Positions 1 through 11,289 of a stretch of DNA of 64,000 bases are shown piece after piece. Below the pieces are notes generated by a model, which worked only from the letters and a program-made list of their open reading frames with translations, was not told the DNA's origin and searched no databases. The translations under genes and the position numbers were made by a program. Numbering within the stretch: the stretch's first letter is position 1; each line of letters begins with the position of its first letter. Origin of the DNA: Gigaspora margarita (Eukaryota; Glomeromycota; Glomeromycetes; Diversisporales; Gigasporaceae); assembly GCA_009809945.1 (NCBI GenBank), contig WTPW01000339.1:163861-227860 (forward strand), given 5' to 3'.

Positions 1-1046
1 TTTTTTTTTTTTTTTTCACTTAGGCAGTTTCGCCAGTACTTTATTAAGATACTAGGTATATTGCTACATTAATACACTGTTTACTCCTAATTTGCAAGTC
101 TGACATCATCCGGCTGCCACCAATAGACGGTGCCCAAATGCAACCTGCCGCACTAATTTGAAGACTAATCTAAAAACTAGAGGCTATGTTAAACTAGCCT
201 AAGTGCCACACCAAAATGGCTTCTTCTCTCCTTCATATTCCTTTGCATAACAAGGAATTTAATAAGGACAAAATAAGGAGAGGGGTAAAAGAAAAAAGAA
301 CACAAGCCAAGAAAACAAGAAGTAGAAAAAATAAAAAAAAAACAAACACAAAGAAAAATGGAAGGGAAAACAAAAAAGAAAAAAAACCACATGGTATAAC
401 ACGAAGGCTAGTCTAACAAAAAACCAAACCAAAAATGAAAAGAAAGTACACTATTATAACCCATGCCAGGCTTACTAAAAAATTATATAACAACTGCGAC
501 AATTGTATATCTCTACTTTAGAACTACGCCTTAATTTATAATGACTTCTGACCTAACGTCCAATCTTGGATATCCCATTAACCATCGACTGAGCCAACAT
601 CGTAAAGAGTAGCACCGAGCTGTATCCGTAAACAAACATGTCACGTGGTTGCATCCTACCAGGTCTGTCCGAATTTGGGAAGTAAACAATGCCAATCTTC
701 TGGAGGAGGTAAACCAAATCGCCACTTTTTGTCGAAAATTTTAGAAAATTAGCGGAAAGCAAGAAAAATGGTAGAAAGGAGTCACTTGCAACATTTTAAA
801 GGAGAGTGTATTCTTTTTTAACAAAAAAAACTTGTCATTTCCTTATTCCACCCTTTTGGGAGCTAACTTTGATACTAGATTTTTCGGTAAGTGATAAACT
901 CTAAGCCTGTTGGCAGGCGGTCTATGAACTTTGCCTCTAAACGACAGATGCCGTCCCAGCAGTGAGTGATGAACTCTGAAGCTACTAGCAGATAGTCTAT
1001 GAACTCTATCCCTAAATAATAGATGCTGTCTTACGGGATTTCTCAA
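1..1046 (-). mobile_element. 3' end of a poly(A)-tailed retro-sequence (LINE-like or retrocopy)
   Basis: Read on the minus strand, this stretch ends in an AATAAAG poly(A) signal (complement of 39-45) followed about 22 bases later by a run of at least 16 A (complement of 1-16). That is the 3' end of a reverse-transcribed mRNA or LINE. Upstream, 553-762 holds a short open frame that ends with VNGISKIGR and a TAG, followed by a long AT-rich and T-rich 3'-UTR-like part. I do not recognise the peptide. The 5' part cannot be delimited, so the right border is only approximate. A SINE or a processed pseudogene are alternatives. Confidence 0.4.
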
Positions 1047-2273
1047 AAGTTTCTGGCTTATCTTAGTTTTTAGTAAAAAATTTTTAGAAATTATGTGTAC
1101 AAGTGATCGTTGGAAAGAGTTGTTTTACATTGTTTTGCAAAATTTTTAAAAATAAATAAATGATATACATATTTATATAATTATGCTTTTTACAGATTTT
1201 TACACAGTTTTGCAATTTAATATAAAATTTTATATTTATTTATTAATTTTTTTTTGTTTTTTAATCTTTGGTAGTTTTGCTATGCATTATTAAAATTATA
1301 TTATATCAGTATTATATTTTCATGAATGAGGATACAACTAGCTATATGTGCACTTTTGGTGCCTAATTTAAGTAGTTTGCCCAAAGGTTCTACACTAGCT
1401 GCCATATCTACAACCCAACTATGAAAGTTGCCTTTTTAAACCCTTTGGTTCTCTACTTATAATGCTAACTAATATTTTAATTCTAAAGTCTGACTTTACT
1501 CTACTTCTTCTTTTTGAAATCAAGTTCCTCAAGGAAATCAAGTTTGACCTGCCGCACTGCTCTTCAACTCAGAAATGTACCATTGAATAGCCACATCTCA
1601 TTTTGTAGTTATCTATAGATTTTCAGTATTATACTAATACTTGCAGTCTAGTATCATCCAAACTGCTATATACCTCTCTTGTCCTTTATTAGATTCATTC
1701 CGATTCTGGCTACCCACCTCTCTAGTAGTGCTATTATAGATTATTACTACTACCTTCTAATTTAGAACTTGCCAAATAGGTTTCTATTAGTGATACAAAG
1801 CGAATCGAAAAGTTGCAACTAATTGAAAAATTGACAACTAATTGATTGAAAAATTTTTGGCAACTTATATTAAAATTGAATAAAAATCGAACAAAAATTG
1901 AATAAAAATTGATTAATCGAAAAGTTAACAACTAATTGATTGCAAAATTTTTGGCAATTAATATTACTAGTTTCTATATTCTCTAGTTTCCTGAATTTGT
2001 GGTATAACATTAATACTATTGTGCCCTAAAGCCTCTATTTGAGATGGTAGAACCAAGGTAACAGGTTTTACAACCCAACTGATATGAGCTACATAGTTAC
2101 CAAATACAGGCCTATCATCCAAAGCATCAACAATAGGGTTCGAACTATCAATCTGCCATTTGGGGTGACACCTTGACAACTTCTCTGAAGTGCCATACTC
2201 TTTATTTATTTATTATTATTTATTATATTTTACATTTATTAAATATATATTTTTAATTAAGAAAATAACTAAT
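1047..2273. other. Gene-free AT-rich DNA
   Basis: Nothing convincing is coded here. A minus-strand open frame of 70 codons at 1967-2179 has a plausible amino-acid composition but I recognise no family. Short direct repeats of the pattern AATTGAAAAATTG...GGCAACT occur at about 1815-1960. Confidence 0.5.
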
Positions 2274-2583
2274 TGTACACAGGAGTGTTTGAACACAGGT
2301 ATAATAATTTTTATAAATTAAAAGATTTTTTATTAAAATAAAAAATAATTTAATTAATATTAGGGTTAGGGTAAGAACTGGAATAGGGCAGGGGGCATAG
2401 TTTATACCAAAATTTTATAAGGAATTTTTTTTTCTTAAAGCCCATAGATTGTTTCTTAAGCAAAATTTTAAGATACAATTAATTTTTGTTTTTTTTCTTT
2501 ATGTTTGTTGTACAAAAAATGATCTGCATACTGCATTTTTCTATATGATTTGTGTAGTACAGTGTTCAAACACCCCATGTACA
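2274..2583. repeat. MITE-like inverted-repeat element 1
   Basis: The ends are inverted copies of each other: TGTACACAGGAGTGTTTGAA at 2274 and the complement of GTGTTCAAACACCCCATGTA at 2562-2581. The roughly 100-base core starting near 2360 contains AGGGTTAGGGTAAG and a T-run followed by an AAGCCCATAGATTGTTTC-like block. That core is also found in other elements of this window with different ends. There is no coding capacity. Confidence 0.6.
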
Positions 2584-2849
2584 AATAGAAATGCTCTTTA
2601 ATTAATATTATATACTTATTATATATTACATTATTATATAGTATTATTTTTACATTATTACAAATATTTTAAACTACTTTTGCACTTCATGCTCTATACA
2701 CTTATTCTTGCTTACCCCATAGTTAGCTATTATCATCACTTTTTTGTTTTTTATCATCTTTACTTTGGTTATTTCTTTTGTTTTAGCTATAACCTTCGTT
2801 TTGCTCTCTTTTTCTAATACTTCAAAGAAGTAAAAAAAATAAAAAATCC

Positions 2850-3530
2850 TTTCTTAGAAGTGTTGTTGTTCTTGCAAATTGCCAGAAAAATCTAGTATAT
2901 TCTTGCAAAGTGCCAGAGAAGTTAAAACTGTGTTCTTGTAAAGTACCAAAAAAGTCACAAAGTATCAAAGAAGTCAGAAATAAGTAAAATAAAATAAAAA
3001 TTAAAAAAATAAGTAAAAAAAAAAACCAAATAAAAAAACAAAAAGTGTAAGCAAACTAATAAAAAAAATAAATGAAGTCCTAAATCTTTATTTTTCTAAA
3101 ATAAGAGTTTGCATTCTTGCAAATTCAAAAATTGTGAAAGCTGGAATTAATGTTTTTGCAAAATGCCAAAAAAGTCATGAAGTGCCAAAAAAGTCTGGGT
3201 TAGTTTTCTTGCAAAGTGCTAGGAAGTAAGAGTTCTTTTCTTGCAAAGTGCCAGAATAAAATAAATTAATAAAACAAATTTAAAAAAAAAACAAAAAACA
3301 AAAAATAAAAACAAATTATGTCAAATGATAAAGTCCTAGCTAAACCTTTATTCCTTAAAGAAGTTTCATGGAATTTAGAAATTGCTAAGAATATGCTTAC
3401 AAAACTAAAGTTCAACAAAGGCTATCAGTTGTGTTTTGCAAGTATCAGAAGTTTGGATTGGCTTGCACAAGGTTTTGAAATATTGTTTGTTTTCTTGCAA
3501 AGGTGTTGCCAAAATAAAAAATAAAATGGA
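2850..3530. repeat. Degenerate repeats of a TTCTTGCAAAGTGCCAGAA motif
   Basis: At least eight imperfect copies of TTCTTGCAAAGTGCCA(A/G)A, often followed by AAAGTC, are spread through this stretch with A-rich spacers. No open frame follows the period. I would call it a decayed minisatellite. Confidence 0.45.
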
Positions 3531-3832
3531 ACAAAATTAAATAAAAAAAAAATAAAATAAATAAAATAAAAACAAAAAAAAATGAAATAAAAACAAAAAA
3601 TGAAATAAAAACAAAAAAGTGAAAAAAAACAAAATAGAAGATCTTAATTATAAACAAAAGATCTAATCTGGTCTTGTAGTACAGAATTTGAACATCATCG
3701 AACTATTTCAAAAAATTAGTCCAATGCACAATCCAGGTTACAGATCTACTAATCCAGCTTGATTTTCTAGTTCTAAAATATTTTGAAAAAAGTTCAAAAT
3801 ATTTTGAAATATATTATGAAATATTTTGTAAT

Positions 3833-3910
3833 ATATTTCAAAATATAACAAAATTTTGATATTTCAAAATATAACAAAATTTTGATATTTCAAAATATAA
3901 CAAAATTTTG
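3833..3910. repeat. Three exact copies of a 26-bp unit
   Basis: The unit begins ATATTTCAAAATATAACAAA and ends ATTTTG. It is repeated three times head to tail without a mismatch and is flanked by partial copies (ATATTTCAAAATATTTC). The unit is itself near-palindromic. Confidence 0.85.
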
Positions 3911-5008
3911 ATATTTCAAAATATTTCAAAATATATTATAAAATATTTTGCTTATATTATAGTTCATAAGACCTTACATAAGATTACGCTATTATAAATT
4001 CACTGATGTATGCATGAATGTGCATTAATGCATATTTTTCTAAATAATGCATATTTTATTTCTTTAAAATTTTATATAGAAAAATTAAATAAATTGCTTA
4101 ATATATAAGTATTAAGGCAGTTTTTGTCTTGAATTAGCTCAGATTTGGATATATAACTTACTTGGTCATCAATTATATGTTCTGATCATTTGATTGACTA
4201 TTAGGTTAATTAAAGATAGAGTATATTTGCAAATTATATATAAAATAAATTGTAAATTTTTTTACTTTTTGAAATTAAAAAATTATATTAAAATAACTAC
4301 TTTTAATTTCTAAAATAAGTTGTAAAATAGGTTTTTTGATTCAAATACAGATAAATTATTAAAATTAGTTAAATCCTTACTAAGGGTATTACAAATTGTT
4401 CACAAAATTATATAATACTAGAAAAATGAATGGCATTAGTTTCTGAAGCCAAGAATAAACATCAGGCTGATCTTTGTTGATCTCTATAGCTAATTGGCTA
4501 ATATGCATACACGTGACTAGAATCTAACACAAAATTGTATCTATTGCTATACTATAGAGTCTTCACTATGCTTCAGACAATAAACAATTAGAATCAATAA
4601 TTTTTTGTAATAATAGAGAATTTGGAAGCACTATGAAAACTTTATATATATCTTTTTAAATAGTACAAGTGTTTAAAATTTTACTACTATAAAAAGAAGG
4701 ATTTGACCTATGTACTACAAATTTTGGTCAAAGTTGATTGCAATTTAAAGGATTTTTATATATTGCATTTTTGTGATAACTATATAAAATTTTTCATATA
4801 TTGATTTTATATAAAAATAATCAATATGTACACTACCCTTATGGTTATGTAAGTATAAGATAATTTTTGCTTACAAGCATTTGAAAGTATAAGTGTATAG
4901 TATAAGTATGAGGTAAGAATTAAATAATTAATTAGTATATGTGAGTAAATTGAGCAAGTACAAAGTAATCGATATGTACTATTCTGAGTATATATAGTAC
5001 TAATAAGA
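3911..5008. other. Gene-free AT-rich DNA
   Basis: No supportable gene. The part at 4000-4400 resembles 63.36-63.47 kb and 54.7-54.85 kb at a diverged level (shared blocks such as GTGCATTAATGC and ATTATTAAAATTAGTTAAAT), so it is probably old dispersed repeat. Confidence 0.45.
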
Positions 5009-5116
5009 CAGGGTTGGCAATAAAGCCAATAAAGCTTAATAGTTGTGCAAATAGAGCTCAAAAAATAGTATCTATTGGCTCTATTCAGAGCTCTATTGGC
5101 TTTATTACCAATTTTG
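5009..5116. repeat. hAT-like mini element, copy 1
   Basis: It begins CAGGGTTGGCAATAAAGCCA and ends with the imperfect complement (TGGCTTTATTACCAATTTTG). Internal inverted AGAGCTC blocks make it almost entirely palindromic. The CAGGG start fits the YARNG end rule of hAT elements. A related copy lies at 54950-55078. Confidence 0.6.
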
Positions 5117-5857
5117 CAATAAAGTATATTGGTAAATTAGCTTTGTTTCTTCTGCAAACCCAACAATCATTCTGGTTATATCATTTCCTTCACTCCTTGC
5201 TCAATATAGAAGTTGTTTAAAGCAGGTGCATTTATATAATAGAAAGCTGTCAAATTGTAATTTAAAAACATATAAATGCACTTGGCTTTAGCTATCCCCC
5301 AACATAGTATTGCTAAGTGGCCTGTTGGGATAATAGCTATATAGAATAAGGCAGTGTTGTACATGGGCAATTTTGAACAATTTTGAACATTTTTTAAATT
5401 AAAATTACATAAAATTTTATTAAGTTAATCTATTTTAATTTTTTACAAATGAATCTAGCATCTAAAAAAATATATATAATTATATGGTTTTTTAAATTAA
5501 TTTATTGATTAGTTAAACTTGGGACATAGGCTTGGATGATTTTGAACAATATTGAACACTTGAACAATTTTATAGTATAGATACATCCCATGTACAATAC
5601 TGGGGTAAGGGTTATATTTTATAAATTTGGTTTGTAATATGGTCTATTAGATAATAGTCATATATAAATCTTTGTGGCCTGACCAGATGTTAGTTATATA
5701 TGCAACTCTTTTGTGACTTGTTATAACAACAGTCAAGTATATAAAAAAATCCAATTCTAAGAAAGCTGCACAAGTTGCTTGATAAGCAAAAAAACAAACC
5801 ATTTGTATTTGCATAATTAGAACTCAGAAATAAAAGATTAGACAAATAAAATCTATC
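5117..5857. other. Gene-free AT-rich DNA
   Basis: No convincing coding sequence. Short inverted blocks around 5380 and 5590 (TGTACATGGGCAATTTTGAA versus TTTTATAG...CATCCCATGTACAATACTGG) suggest another small decayed inverted-repeat element of roughly 250 bases. Confidence 0.4.
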
Positions 5858-6312
5858 TATATACTTTAATTCTGGGTCTGTTCACTTTAACATTTATGAT
5901 TGACTATATCCAAAAAATGTAACCTAAATATAAAAAACTACCAGAAATACATAAGATAATTATAATAATTAATATGGTCAAGTAATTATTATAACATTTG
6001 AGTAATTATTATATTATTTTTTATTGTCCTTTATTAATGACTTTAAACAACACAAAATAATAAAATATAAATTTGCCAAATTTACTTTTGTTGTTTGATT
6101 GCCTAACATTTACAAACTATTAAAACTAAAAAAGTTCATAAATTTGAAAACATTTTGTATAATGATCTCAAGTTCAAAAATAAGTTCAAGAATAACTGCA
6201 AGAACAAGAACATGTACAAGAACACAACAAATACTCTGCAATAGATAAAACATAAGATTAATAAAAAATAGGGAATATATTAGTAAATATAAAAAAATTA
6301 TATTTAACCAAA
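5858..6312. repeat. Dispersed repeat, copy 1 (left half)
   Basis: This stretch matches 63470-63880 with few differences over more than 400 bases (shared blocks TTTGTTGTTTGATTGCCTAA and CTCTGCAATAGATAAAA). The match breaks at 6314 where element A is inserted and resumes at 8963-9080 against 63885-64000. The second copy therefore shows the empty insertion site. Confidence 0.75.
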
Positions 6313-7130
6313 TATAGTACTAGTTAAAATTAAGTTACCCCTTTTAACTTTTTAAAATAAAAAGTTACAACCTTAAAATTTTTATTATAAATACAGTCAA
6401 CACCCCTTATAATCACCAATTTGGTTACATATGTACTTTTTTCAAAAAAGTGCTTATAAAGAGGTTGTGCTTTTATAGAGATATTTTTTTATATATTTAA
6501 TAGTATAGATATTCTTATTTATTCTGGCTCAACTATATTAATATAGAAAGTAAAAAATTTTTATATATAATAATTTATTTTATTAAATTTTTTTAAACTT
6601 ATCTTTTGAAAAAATAGTACTTTATAATATTAAGTTATAAATATTAATTTTTTATATTTATATTAAATATTTTCTATTATTAATTTTTTAGATTGTTATA
6701 TAATAATAAATTTATTTACTTATTAATTTATTATTATTTTTTTTATTATGCAAATTATAATTGATTTATAAGACAAAAATATTTTTAATAACATTTTATA
6801 TATAAATAAAATTTTTATAAATTTTAAAAAAATTTTATTAATATAGTTTTTAGGTTAAAAACTAGTAAATAAGAAAAAAATATACTAGTTTTTAATATAA
6901 TATATGCTTATATATTAAGTTAGTAAAATTTATAATTAATAAAATTTTAATTAATATCATATTAAAATTCATATTTAAAGAATAATTTTTTGTGTTTATA
7001 CATTATTAAATTTTAATATTTTAAAATTTATAAATTTTTGAAGTTTTTTAACCTAAAATAGGTATTATAACTCATATAGTATACTAGGTTAAATTAGTGT
7101 TTATTTTTGCTATAACCTTTTCAATTCTTA

Positions 7131-7464
7131 TAAAACACACTTATGGTGTTTTACCACTATGGATAAATTAGATTTGCAAATCCATGTAACAAAACAAAAA
7201 AAATAAATTTTTATAAAACAAAAAATAATTTTTACTTTAGGGTTAGGGTAAGACCTGAGATTTTAGCTAGGGTTTATTATATACAAAATTTAGCAAGAAA
7301 ATTTTTTTATTAGAGCCCCAAAGGTGGTTTCATAAGCAATATGAATGTTTTTTTTTAAAAAATAAACAAAAAAACAAAACTTTATATTACATCTGATCTT
7401 AAATTTTGATTGGCTATTCTAATAGTTTGTATAATCTGGTGTAAAATACCATAGGTGCGTTTTA
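7131..7464. repeat. MITE-like inverted-repeat element 2, nested in B
   Basis: The ends TAAAACACACTTATGGTGTT and the complement of ATACCATAGGTGCGTTTTA pair with each other. The core from 7235 to 7340 reads AGGGTTAGGGTAAGACCTGA, then an ATATACAAAATTTAGCAAG block and a T-run followed by GGTGGTTTCATAAGC. The same core is in the elements at 2274-2583 and 12886-13204, and in a weaker form at 40521-40770. Confidence 0.6.
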
Positions 7465-7779
7465 GTAAAACTCAACTTTTTTGGGGGTCGTCTAAAGCCT
7501 TGTACCTTCATATATTGATTTACATACTGCATAAATTGCTATATAACCTGCTAACCTTAAATGCATCAAAAATGAACCCTAACGAGGTACAAGGCTTTAG
7601 CCATCCCCCTTTTTTGTACATAATAACTTTTTTTAAAATTTTGCAAACTTTTTTTTAATAGCTACACAAAGACACTTGTATAGTTGCACAAAAATACCTA
7701 ATTTTAATTGGTCAAACTTTTAAAATAAGCAATTTTTAATTTTTTACTTTTTTAAAATTTAAAAATTAGAAAAAATGTG

Positions 7780-8003
7780 CTTGTAACCAGCGGTGATAGT
7801 AACCAGATTAGAGTTAGGGTTAGATTTAGAGTTAGAAGAAGGTTTATTATATAATAAAACAGCTTAAGAAGCATTTTTAGCTAGAAAAAATACTGGTTTT
7901 ATAGGCACAATTTGAAGTTATTGTGATTTGTAATTTTTTGAATTTTTTTATTATTCCTAATCTAGCAATTTGATTGGCTCAGAACTGTAATCACGGTTAC
8001 AAA
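7780..8003. repeat. MITE-like inverted-repeat element 3, nested in B
   Basis: CTTGTAACCAGCGGTGATAG at the left pairs imperfectly with the complement of GTAATCACGGTTACAAAT at the right. The core again contains AGAGTTAGGGTTAG and TTTATTATATAATAAAA. There is no coding sequence. Confidence 0.45.
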
Positions 8004-8285
8004 TAGATTTGCCCTAAAAATTAAATAAATTTGAAGATTTTTTTAAAAAATTAAATCAATAAATTATATAATTTTTTTATAAATATGTTGTCAAGATATT
8101 CAAATAGTATATATATTTTTTAATTGCTAGTTAATATAAAAAATTAGTACTTTACTATATAATATCTTTAATCTATTTAATTTCTCTGCCAGAATAAATA
8201 AGAAAACCAATAAATTGTTATTAACAAAATTTAATATAGTATTATGATGTGATTGTAGAAGAGGTGATTGTATGGGAGTTGACTA

Positions 8286-8883
8286 TAGTATGAACTAAAT
8301 ACAATTGAAAAATTTTTTAGATATTTTTAATCACTATAACAAAAGTTAGATGAGAGCTAAAAATTATTAAAATTTTAGTAATTTCTTTTATTAAAGTATT
8401 AAAAATTATTTAAAAATTAATAAAAATTCAAAATTAAATTTAAATTTTAAAAAATTAATATGTTAAAATTTAAGTATTTTTTTATTATTGAAAAAAATTT
8501 TGAGTTAATTCAATATAATAGTTATTGAAAAATTAATTTTTAGAATTTATTAAAATTTTAACTAAAAAAAGACTTGTACAATTTGAAATTTACTAATAAA
8601 AACACAATTGCACAAATTCTTTTTAGTAAAAATCTTCAACAAATATTAAAATTTAACTTTTTAATAATTATCTTATTAAATTAACTCAATTTTTTTTGTT
8701 AGTATATAAAAATACTTAAATTTTAATATATTAATTTTTTAAAATTTTTCTTGATTTTTTATTAATTTTTTTAAATTTAAAAAATTTACTAAAAACTATA
8801 GCAAATTTTAGCTCTTATCTAACTTTTGCTATAGTAATTAAAAAAATATAAATTTTTTTTAAATCTATATTTAGTTCATACTA
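8286..8883. repeat. Element C, inverted-repeat element nested in A
   Basis: TAGTATGAACTAAATACAAT at the left and TATTTAGTTCATACTA at the right are inverted copies. The pairing extends to TAACAAAAGTTAGATGAGAG versus CTCTTATCTAACTTTTGCTA, so each arm is about 80 bases or more. It is non-coding. Confidence 0.65.
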
Positions 8884-8962
8884 TTTATGGTAAAAATTTT
8901 AAGGTTGTAACTGTTTATTTTAAAAAATTAGAAGAAGTAACTTGATTTTGACTAGTACTGTA

Positions 8963-9790
8963 TTAGATAATTGATTTCTAGAACTTTTGGTCAGAATTTT
9001 TTGCTGCCCAGATTATCTGATAATCAACAAATTTTTTTAGCAATTTGTAGTTTTATGTTGAGCTATCAACTAATAAAATCACAATTATGTTCAAAAGATA
9101 ATCAGTGTGCTAAATCTAATATAGTAATATAATAAAGTTATTGTGCTTTAATGCTTTTTGATTGGTTATATAACCTATGATCAAAATGTTATGACTAATA
9201 TATTGATAAGCATGTTATAACCAATTATGTCATCACAATTCAAATTTATTAACAATTGATATAAAATAATATAAGTGTAAATAAATGTGTCAGTGAATAC
9301 TAATATGAAGTCTGAACTTGCAAAAAATAACATTGTAAGAGAATCAATCAAAACAAAATAAAATTATCCTGTAGTCACAAATGTCCTGTCAGTCTGCACA
9401 AAAATATCTACTAATTTCATATGTGAGTGCATTATAAACAGTAATTGGCACTATGTAATTATAAGAATAAAAAATCTAATTGCACTTCTATTTTTAATTT
9501 ACTATATTCAAAGACTGTAATCAGACCATGAGAAATTTTAAATTAAGATGACAATAATATTTAAATCTATAATTATTCAACATATAATTATTTGCATATT
9601 AATATTATATTAGATTCACTATAATTTGTAATTAATCTATTACTATGAATTAATAATCAATTGCCATTTATATATTTTTTCAATATTTTGTTATATTTTT
9701 AAGATTTAAATAATTGGCTTCTGTTCATTATGCACACTTTGTATCTTTGAATTAGAATGCCTAAGATATGGATAATGTTAATAAATAAAT
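8963..9790. other. Dispersed repeat copy 1 (right half) and gene-free DNA
   Basis: 8963-9080 continues the repeat interrupted by element A (block AGATAATTGATTTCTAGAA is shared with 63.89 kb). From there to 9790 I see only AT-rich sequence with no credible open frame. Confidence 0.5.
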
Positions 9791-10692
9791 TAATGTGTTA
9801 CATACTGTTTATTACCAGAATAGTAAATTTTATAACAGTAACTCATAATAAAAACTATAATAATTTCAATATGAACTAACTCAACCCTGACTACATATTG
9901 TGCTTATTAGAATAATGAGAAAGTTTTTATGAGAATTTTTTACAATAATTTTTGACAGAAGCCACAATAATTTGATGCAAACTCAACCTTAAAATGTTTT
10001 TCTGTCAAGCAAGTTTGTAACAGAAGTCTTAATAGTAATTCATAATAAAAATTATGATAATTCACCTTTTCATCATTACCAATATAACTGCAATAGCTTA
10101 TCTATAATTACATGCTGCATGTTACTGGAATAATGAATAAAGTTTGTAACAATTTTTTTTATAATGCTTTTACTGCAAATTGACTCAATTTTTAACTATA
10201 TACTGTGGTTGCTGAATAGTGAGAGGATTTTGTACAGAATTTTTACTAATTCACAATAGAAATTATCATTCAATGCAAATTAACAATCTTAATCGATATT
10301 ATGTATCAAGTAGATTGTAACAGAATTTTTTAAAATTTTATTTTTAGGAAAGAATTTATTTTGTTTTTAAAAAAGGATTTATGAGTATTTTATAAGTTGT
10401 TTTTGAAGTAAAGTCTTAAAAATTAATGATTCCAGGCTTTCTCTTTACAATACTTATATTAGAAATTGGCATTCACCAGTAAAACTATCCTAACTTTTAG
10501 CTGCATACTATTTGTTATTGGAGTAATGAGCTTGTAACAGACTTTTTATATTTAGCTTATACTAATTCAAACTAACCCACTACATATTGCAATCACTAGT
10601 ATAGTGAACAAATTTTGTAATAGAATTTTTTATAAAAACTCATGATAAAAATTACAATAATTCTAATTAAAACTGGCTCAGCCATGTACTGT
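9790..10692. repeat. Degenerate tandem satellite, left part
   Basis: A diverged unit of roughly 100-130 bases recurs. Each unit holds TTTGTAACAGAATTTTT, then ATTCATAATAAAAATTATAA, a block like CAAACTAACTCAACC, and TACATACTGTG...GAATAATGAA. The same satellite resumes immediately right of the big element at 40889, so the element is inserted in the array. Confidence 0.6.
10684..10692. repeat. Target site duplication, left copy (9 bp)
   Basis: ATGTACTGT immediately precedes the left terminal inverted repeat and is repeated exactly at 40889-40897 after the right one. Eight to nine base pairs is the duplication length known for Merlin elements; Mutator-type elements also make 9 bp. Confidence 0.9.
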
Positions 10693-10738
10693 TAGGGTGC
10701 GGCCCAAACTAATTAAATCAAACATTAGTTAGAGTAAT
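10693..10738 (+). repeat. Left terminal inverted repeat of the big element
   Basis: 46 bases beginning TAGGGTGCGGCCCAAACTAA and ending GTTAGAGTAAT. It pairs with the complement of 40843-40888 with only two transitions. Confidence 0.9.
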
Positions 10739-10775
10739 ATATAAAAAGGACCCTGAACAATCTATGTAATGTCAT

Positions 10776-11105
10776 ATTTGAAAAATCACTAACAGAGGGC
10801 TGTTTTTTTAAAAAGGTTATATTTGAAAAGTAGGTATTGGGTAAAAAGGTTATATTTGAAAATAGGTAATGGGCAAAATGAATATATTTGAAAGAATAGT
10901 AACAGAGTAATTTTTCAAATGTTATATTTGAAAAGTGGTAATGGAAATTGGGAGGGGCAGATCACTTTTTTTAAAGCGTCATGTCTGGGGGGTTTTTTTT
11001 TTAGAGAGCATCAGTTCCAATATTTTTTTTAGAGACTGTCAGTTCCATTTTTTTTTTTTTTTTTTTTTAGAGAGTGTTGGTTTGAAATTTTTTTTTGAAA
11101 GCTTA
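10776..11105. repeat. Subterminal short repeats inside the left end
   Basis: Four imperfect copies of GTTATATTTGAAAAGTAGGT with spacing of 30-45 bases lie at 10778-10950. They are followed by three or four copies of a T-run plus AGAGAGCATCAGTTCCA at 10980-11090. Clustered subterminal repeats next to an inverted repeat are a common transposase-binding arrangement; that role here is inference. The long T-runs could equally be slippage. Confidence 0.45.
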
Positions 11106-11289
11106 CATTTCGAAAACTGGTAAGCAATACCAAGCTTTGTACCTAATATTTTAAATGTAGCTAATATATACAAAGCAGAACCGCTAACCAAAAAAATTTT
11201 TACTATAATGCTCAAATATAACCTCATATAGATTGTTTGGGGTCCTATATAAAGATCATTAATTTCAGATTTTTTATAGGCCATATATT

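Larger units (their letters stand above)
6394..8283. mobile_element. Element B, pogo/mariner-like non-autonomous element nested in A
   Basis: It starts CAGTCAACACCCCTTATAAT and ends with the complement of TAGTCAACTCCCATACAATC, with TA on both sides (6392-6393 and 8284-8285). It has no coding capacity. It contains two further inverted-repeat units: 7131-7464 and about 7780-8003. Confidence 0.65.
6315..8960. mobile_element. Element A, composite inverted-repeat element with TA target duplication
   Basis: The left end (TAGTACTAGTTAAAATTAAG) and the complement of the right end (CAGTACTAGTCAAAATCAAG) match over about 75 bases. TA flanks each end (6313-6314 and 8961-8962). The related repeat at 63.88 kb has a single TA-containing site there, so this is a real insertion. 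TA duplication and CAGT ends point to the Tc1/mariner-pogo group. There is no transposase ORF, so it is non-autonomous. It is filled by two further elements (6394-8283 and 8286-8883). Confidence 0.75.

Noticed and set aside
216-416. 66-codon Lys-rich plus-strand ORF
   Set aside because: It is the complement of the T-rich 3' untranslated part of the minus-strand retro-sequence; low-complexity composition.
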